This document shows, piece after piece, positions 7,433 through 9,569 of a DNA stretch of 9,569 bases. How positions within the stretch are numbered: the first letter of the stretch is position 1; each line of letters starts with the position of its first letter. This DNA comes from Muribaculaceae bacterium (GTDB lineage Bacteria > Bacteroidota > Bacteroidia > Bacteroidales > Muribaculaceae). Made by a program: the position numbers and the translations under genes. A model generated the notes under the pieces. The model was not told where the DNA came from and ran no database searches. It worked only from the letters and a program-made list of their open reading frames with translations. The DNA lies in the NCBI GenBank assembly GCA_024400895.1, contig JAKSMA010000082.1, forward strand, positions 1-9,569. The letters are read 5' to 3'.

Positions 7433-8587
7433 CTATCGCTTCCACACAAACGTGGTGACGAGTGGATAATGGTCGCTTGAGCCCTCCTTGTCGCGGTGAA
7501 TCTCCACGGCTTCCATGTCGCCACGATAGAGCACATGGTCGATTTTAAAGAAGAGCCGGTTGCTGTTGAAGGTGGTGGTGGGTCCGAAACCACACTTTAC
7601 CCATGCATCGGTCATATCATTGCCCATAATCTTGCGGTAGGCATACGACATGGGCACATCGTTGAAATCGCCGCACACGATTACATTGGCATCGCTCTGG
7701 TTGATAATCTGACGGAGCAGAGTCGCCTCTTTCGCATGCTGACGGAAGGCTTTGTTCAATTTTGTCAAGAGCGTCATGCCAGCCTTTTTGGTTGCCTCCG
7801 ACTTGTCTTTCGTTTTCAGTTTGGTGAGGTCGACATAGAATTGCCTATCGTCGCTTGACAGCGAAAGCGAATGAAGGTGGAGATTGAAAAACCTCACCTT
7901 ATGGCCCGGAATGAGCACATCGAAAGCGCGTGCATAGAAGTGATAATTGTTCAGCGGGTCGTCGGGCGATGCGAAACCGTTTTTAATGGAATCGTCGACC
8001 ACAGGCTGATACGGGTGCTTCGACAGAATCACCTGGTCGTGGTAGCCATGGTCGCGATATGGATACACTTTCTTCAGCGAATCCATAAATGCCAAATTGT
8101 TGAAATCGGCAGAAAGCGACGCCTCCTGAAGCAACACCACATCGGCATCCTGTGCCAGTATGTAGCGCGCCGTGGCCTGACCTGCCTTGAATTCCCTATC
8201 TTTGTCGCCATAGTATGCCAAATTGAAATTCGCCACATTAAAGGTCAATACCTTGAATTTTGTGGAGTCTTGCTGCGGAGTGAAAGTATGAGGAAACATG
8301 TTGAATGGACTCACCACGCTCACCGATGGCCACGATATAAGAATTGCCACCCACACAATGAGCGAACAACGCCAACGGCGAACAATCAGCCATACCAGTC
8401 CCACCATCACCTCCATAGCAAGAAGGAAAGGAAAAGCAAGCACTGCCACAGGTGCAAGTTTGCTTTTTTCGGGAGGTGTAGTACCCGAATATGCAGCATA
8501 TATCATCACCACCGAAAGCACTACCGTGAACACGATAGCGACAATCTTCAGCATGTGACGCAAATATGTCTTTTTTTCGGGTTGCAT
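7433..8587 (-). CDS. Membrane-anchored endonuclease/exonuclease/phosphatase-fold protein
   Basis: The 384-aa protein has three predicted N-terminal membrane helices (about 12-33, 45-68 and 73-95) and a C-terminal EEP domain (about 110-384). The metal and catalytic motifs of the fold are complete: FNVANFN (N117), LLQEAS (E155), NLHLHS (H237/H239), CGDFND (D307, N309), KIDHVLY (D350) and SSDHYPL (D372, H373). The fold covers DNases, phosphodiesterases and lipid or sugar phosphatases, and the substrate cannot be read from sequence. Membrane anchoring, with the domain probably on the periplasmic side, suggests a lipid- or nucleotide-linked phosphodiester rather than chromosomal DNA; this is inference. 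An operon with the upstream rhomboid gene is likely (29-bp gap). The start at 8587 is supported by that gap; an inner ATG at residue 12 is possible. Confidence 0.93.
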   Translation of the reverse strand: MQPEKKTYLRHMLKIVAIVFTVVLSVVMIYAAYSGTTPPEKSKLAPVAVLAFPFLLAMEVMVGLVWLIVRRWRCSLIVWVAILISWPSVSVVSPFNMFPHTFTPQQDSTKFKVLTFNVANFNLAYYGDKDREFKAGQATARYILAQDADVVLLQEASLSADFNNLAFMDSLKKVYPYRDHGYHDQVILSKHPYQPVVDDSIKNGFASPDDPLNNYHFYARAFDVLIPGHKVRFFNLHLHSLSLSSDDRQFYVDLTKLKTKDKSEATKKAGMTLLTKLNKAFRQHAKEATLLRQIINQSDANVIVCGDFNDVPMSYAYRKIMGNDMTDAWVKCGFGPTTTFNSNRLFFKIDHVLYRGDMEAVEIHRDKEGSSDHYPLVTTFVWKR

Positions 8588-8616
8588 ATATTTATTTTTT
8601 TTCTGTTACGAAATAT

Positions 8617-9528
8617 TTATTTCTTGCCTGATGCCCTGAATAGCGTGGCTTTTTCCTCTTCGGTCAAAGCTCCGTAGCCAGAGCGTTTCAGTTTGTCTAA
8701 AATCACGTCAATCTCTGCTTCCGTTGGAGCATTTGTTGCCGATTTTTTTGAAGCCGACTGTCGGCTCGAAGTGTCGCTTTGATAATGATACGACCTGCCA
8801 CCAACCGGACCGCCAACACCTTTCTTGCAATTGCCTTTCACGAGGTTAGCCACCGAATCCACCATCTTGTTGAACCAGGATGTAATGTCGTGCCCCTTGC
8901 GCATTTGCCAACCATAGAGGAAACCTACGAGACCGCCACCCAAGTGTGCCAACTGGCCACCCAACTGGCCATCGCCGCTGCCAAGCACCATCAGCACCAC
9001 CACAGCTATCGCCATCCATTTCAAGGACACTTGGCCGATAAACAGCAGACCTATGCGATAATCTGGAGCATACACCGCCATGGCTATCACAATGGCAAGC
9101 ACTGAAGCAGAAGCCCCTATCAGGAATGCAAATTTACCAGCAAACACGGGCAAAACGGCATACCCTAAAAGATAGACCACAGCTCCACCCAAGCCTCCTA
9201 AAATGTAGAGCGCCACAAGCTGCTTGGAGTTGAAATATTCCATAAACAAGCGGCCCATCCAATAAATCCATAGCATATTGAACAGCACATGCAGCACTTC
9301 ATAATGCGCAAACATGTAGGTGAACAGCGTCCATGGCCGATAGAGCAGCATCCGCAAATCAGAAGGCAATTCTATCCAAGTGAGCATTTCTGCACTGTTG
9401 CCGCCTGCAAAATACACAATAATAGCCAGCAGGCGTATCAACAGAAACACGCCCACATTGACAAACACCAAGCGCATCAGCGCATTGCTTGCCTTGTACT
9501 TGCTCAATATATCGCTACATCTCCTCAC
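8617..9528 (-). CDS. Rhomboid-family intramembrane serine protease
   Basis: This polytopic membrane protein (303 aa from the GTG at 9528) has six predicted membrane helices up to about residue 207. Rhomboid hallmarks are present: HYEVLHVLFNM (75-85, with His80 and Asn84), the nucleophile in GASAS (S140 of G138-A-S140) and the catalytic His195 in AHLGGGLVG. Rhomboids cleave transmembrane segments of substrate proteins in the bilayer. After a Ser-rich linker (about 245-266) a soluble tail (268-300, EIDVILDKLKRSG and LTEEEKATLF) matches the C-terminal domain common in Bacteroidetes rhomboids. The start is uncertain. GTG at 9528 lies 9 bp after an in-frame TGA, TTG at 9507 has an AGGAG-like sequence upstream, and ATG at 9477 would still include the first helix. 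The EEP-fold gene follows 29 bp downstream. Confidence 0.93.
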   Translation of the reverse strand: MRRCSDILSKYKASNALMRLVFVNVGVFLLIRLLAIIVYFAGGNSAEMLTWIELPSDLRMLLYRPWTLFTYMFAHYEVLHVLFNMLWIYWMGRLFMEYFNSKQLVALYILGGLGGAVVYLLGYAVLPVFAGKFAFLIGASASVLAIVIAMAVYAPDYRIGLLFIGQVSLKWMAIAVVVLMVLGSGDGQLGGQLAHLGGGLVGFLYGWQMRKGHDITSWFNKMVDSVANLVKGNCKKGVGGPVGGRSYHYQSDTSSRQSASKKSATNAPTEAEIDVILDKLKRSGYGALTEEEKATLFRASGKK

Positions 9529-9569
9529 TCTTCCTAATCACGCCTCTGTGTCGCCACCAACGCACCAAC
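9515..9569 (-). CDS. Possible C-terminal tail of an upstream gene (partial)
   Basis: On the minus strand one frame is open from the window edge to a TAG at 9515-9517 and encodes LVRWWRHRGVIRKSEEM. The aromatic then basic pattern resembles the tail after the last helix of a membrane protein. In Bacteroidetes a second, shorter rhomboid often precedes this type of rhomboid, so that is a plausible identity. The overlap of this frame with the GTG start at 9528 would fit translational coupling. A second frame (ending at TAG 9534-9536) is also open, so the call is weak. Confidence 0.3.
   Translation of the reverse strand, partial: LVRWWRHRGVIRKSEEM

Noticed and set aside
7383..7445. N-terminal extension of the M3 peptidase to the ATG at 7445
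   Set aside because: It would bury the signal peptide behind 21 residues and overlap the end of the preceding gene; the ATG at 7382 gives a normal signal peptide.
7871..8677. Plus-strand frame of 268 codons opposite the EEP-fold gene
   Set aside because: It runs through the gene junction at 8588-8616 and its product is His/Ile-rich with no motif; the minus-strand gene has all EEP motifs.

Overview
The window looks like an ordinary chromosomal stretch of a Bacteroidales bacterium, probably Prevotellaceae or Muribaculaceae-like. The evidence is the Bacteroidetes form of serine hydroxymethyltransferase (C-terminus YPMFAW), promoter-like sites of the TAnnTTTG type, starts without clear Shine-Dalgarno sequences, and a rhomboid/endonuclease-fold gene pair with the C-terminal domain typical of Bacteroidetes rhomboids. 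No RNA gene, CRISPR array, insertion sequence or phage gene was recognised.

Layout from left to right. Positions 1-594 carry the 3' end of glyA (+), closed by a strong bidirectional hairpin (622-659). On the minus strand follow an ATPase of the AAA_14/DUF4143 family (728-1939) and a secreted C69-family dipeptidase (2096-3766). A divergent intergenic region (3767-4011) separates the dipeptidase from an unrecognised plus-strand gene (4012-5001) with two TPR-like helical hairpins. Next come a second bidirectional terminator (5131-5168) and a 7-bp tandem repeat (5191-5260). The rest is a minus-strand block, transcribed right to left: a possible tail of an upstream gene (9515-9569), a rhomboid protease (8617-9528), a membrane-anchored endonuclease/exonuclease/phosphatase-fold protein (7433-8587) and an exported M3 metallopeptidase (5262-7382).

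Functionally the window combines one-carbon metabolism (glyA) with envelope proteolysis: C69 dipeptidase, M3 oligopeptidase and rhomboid. The two peptidases have signal peptides and would act on peptides outside the cytoplasm. The rhomboid and the EEP-fold gene are 29 bp apart and the M3 start is about 50 bp further on, so the three may be co-transcribed. The ATPase gene looks AT-richer than its neighbours and may have been acquired horizontally.

I did not find a clear novel multi-gene system. The items most worth a second look are the heptamer array, which places stop codons in all six frames just after the M3 gene; the unrecognised gene at 4012-5001 with its own promoter; and the repeated AT-rich motif upstream of the ATPase.
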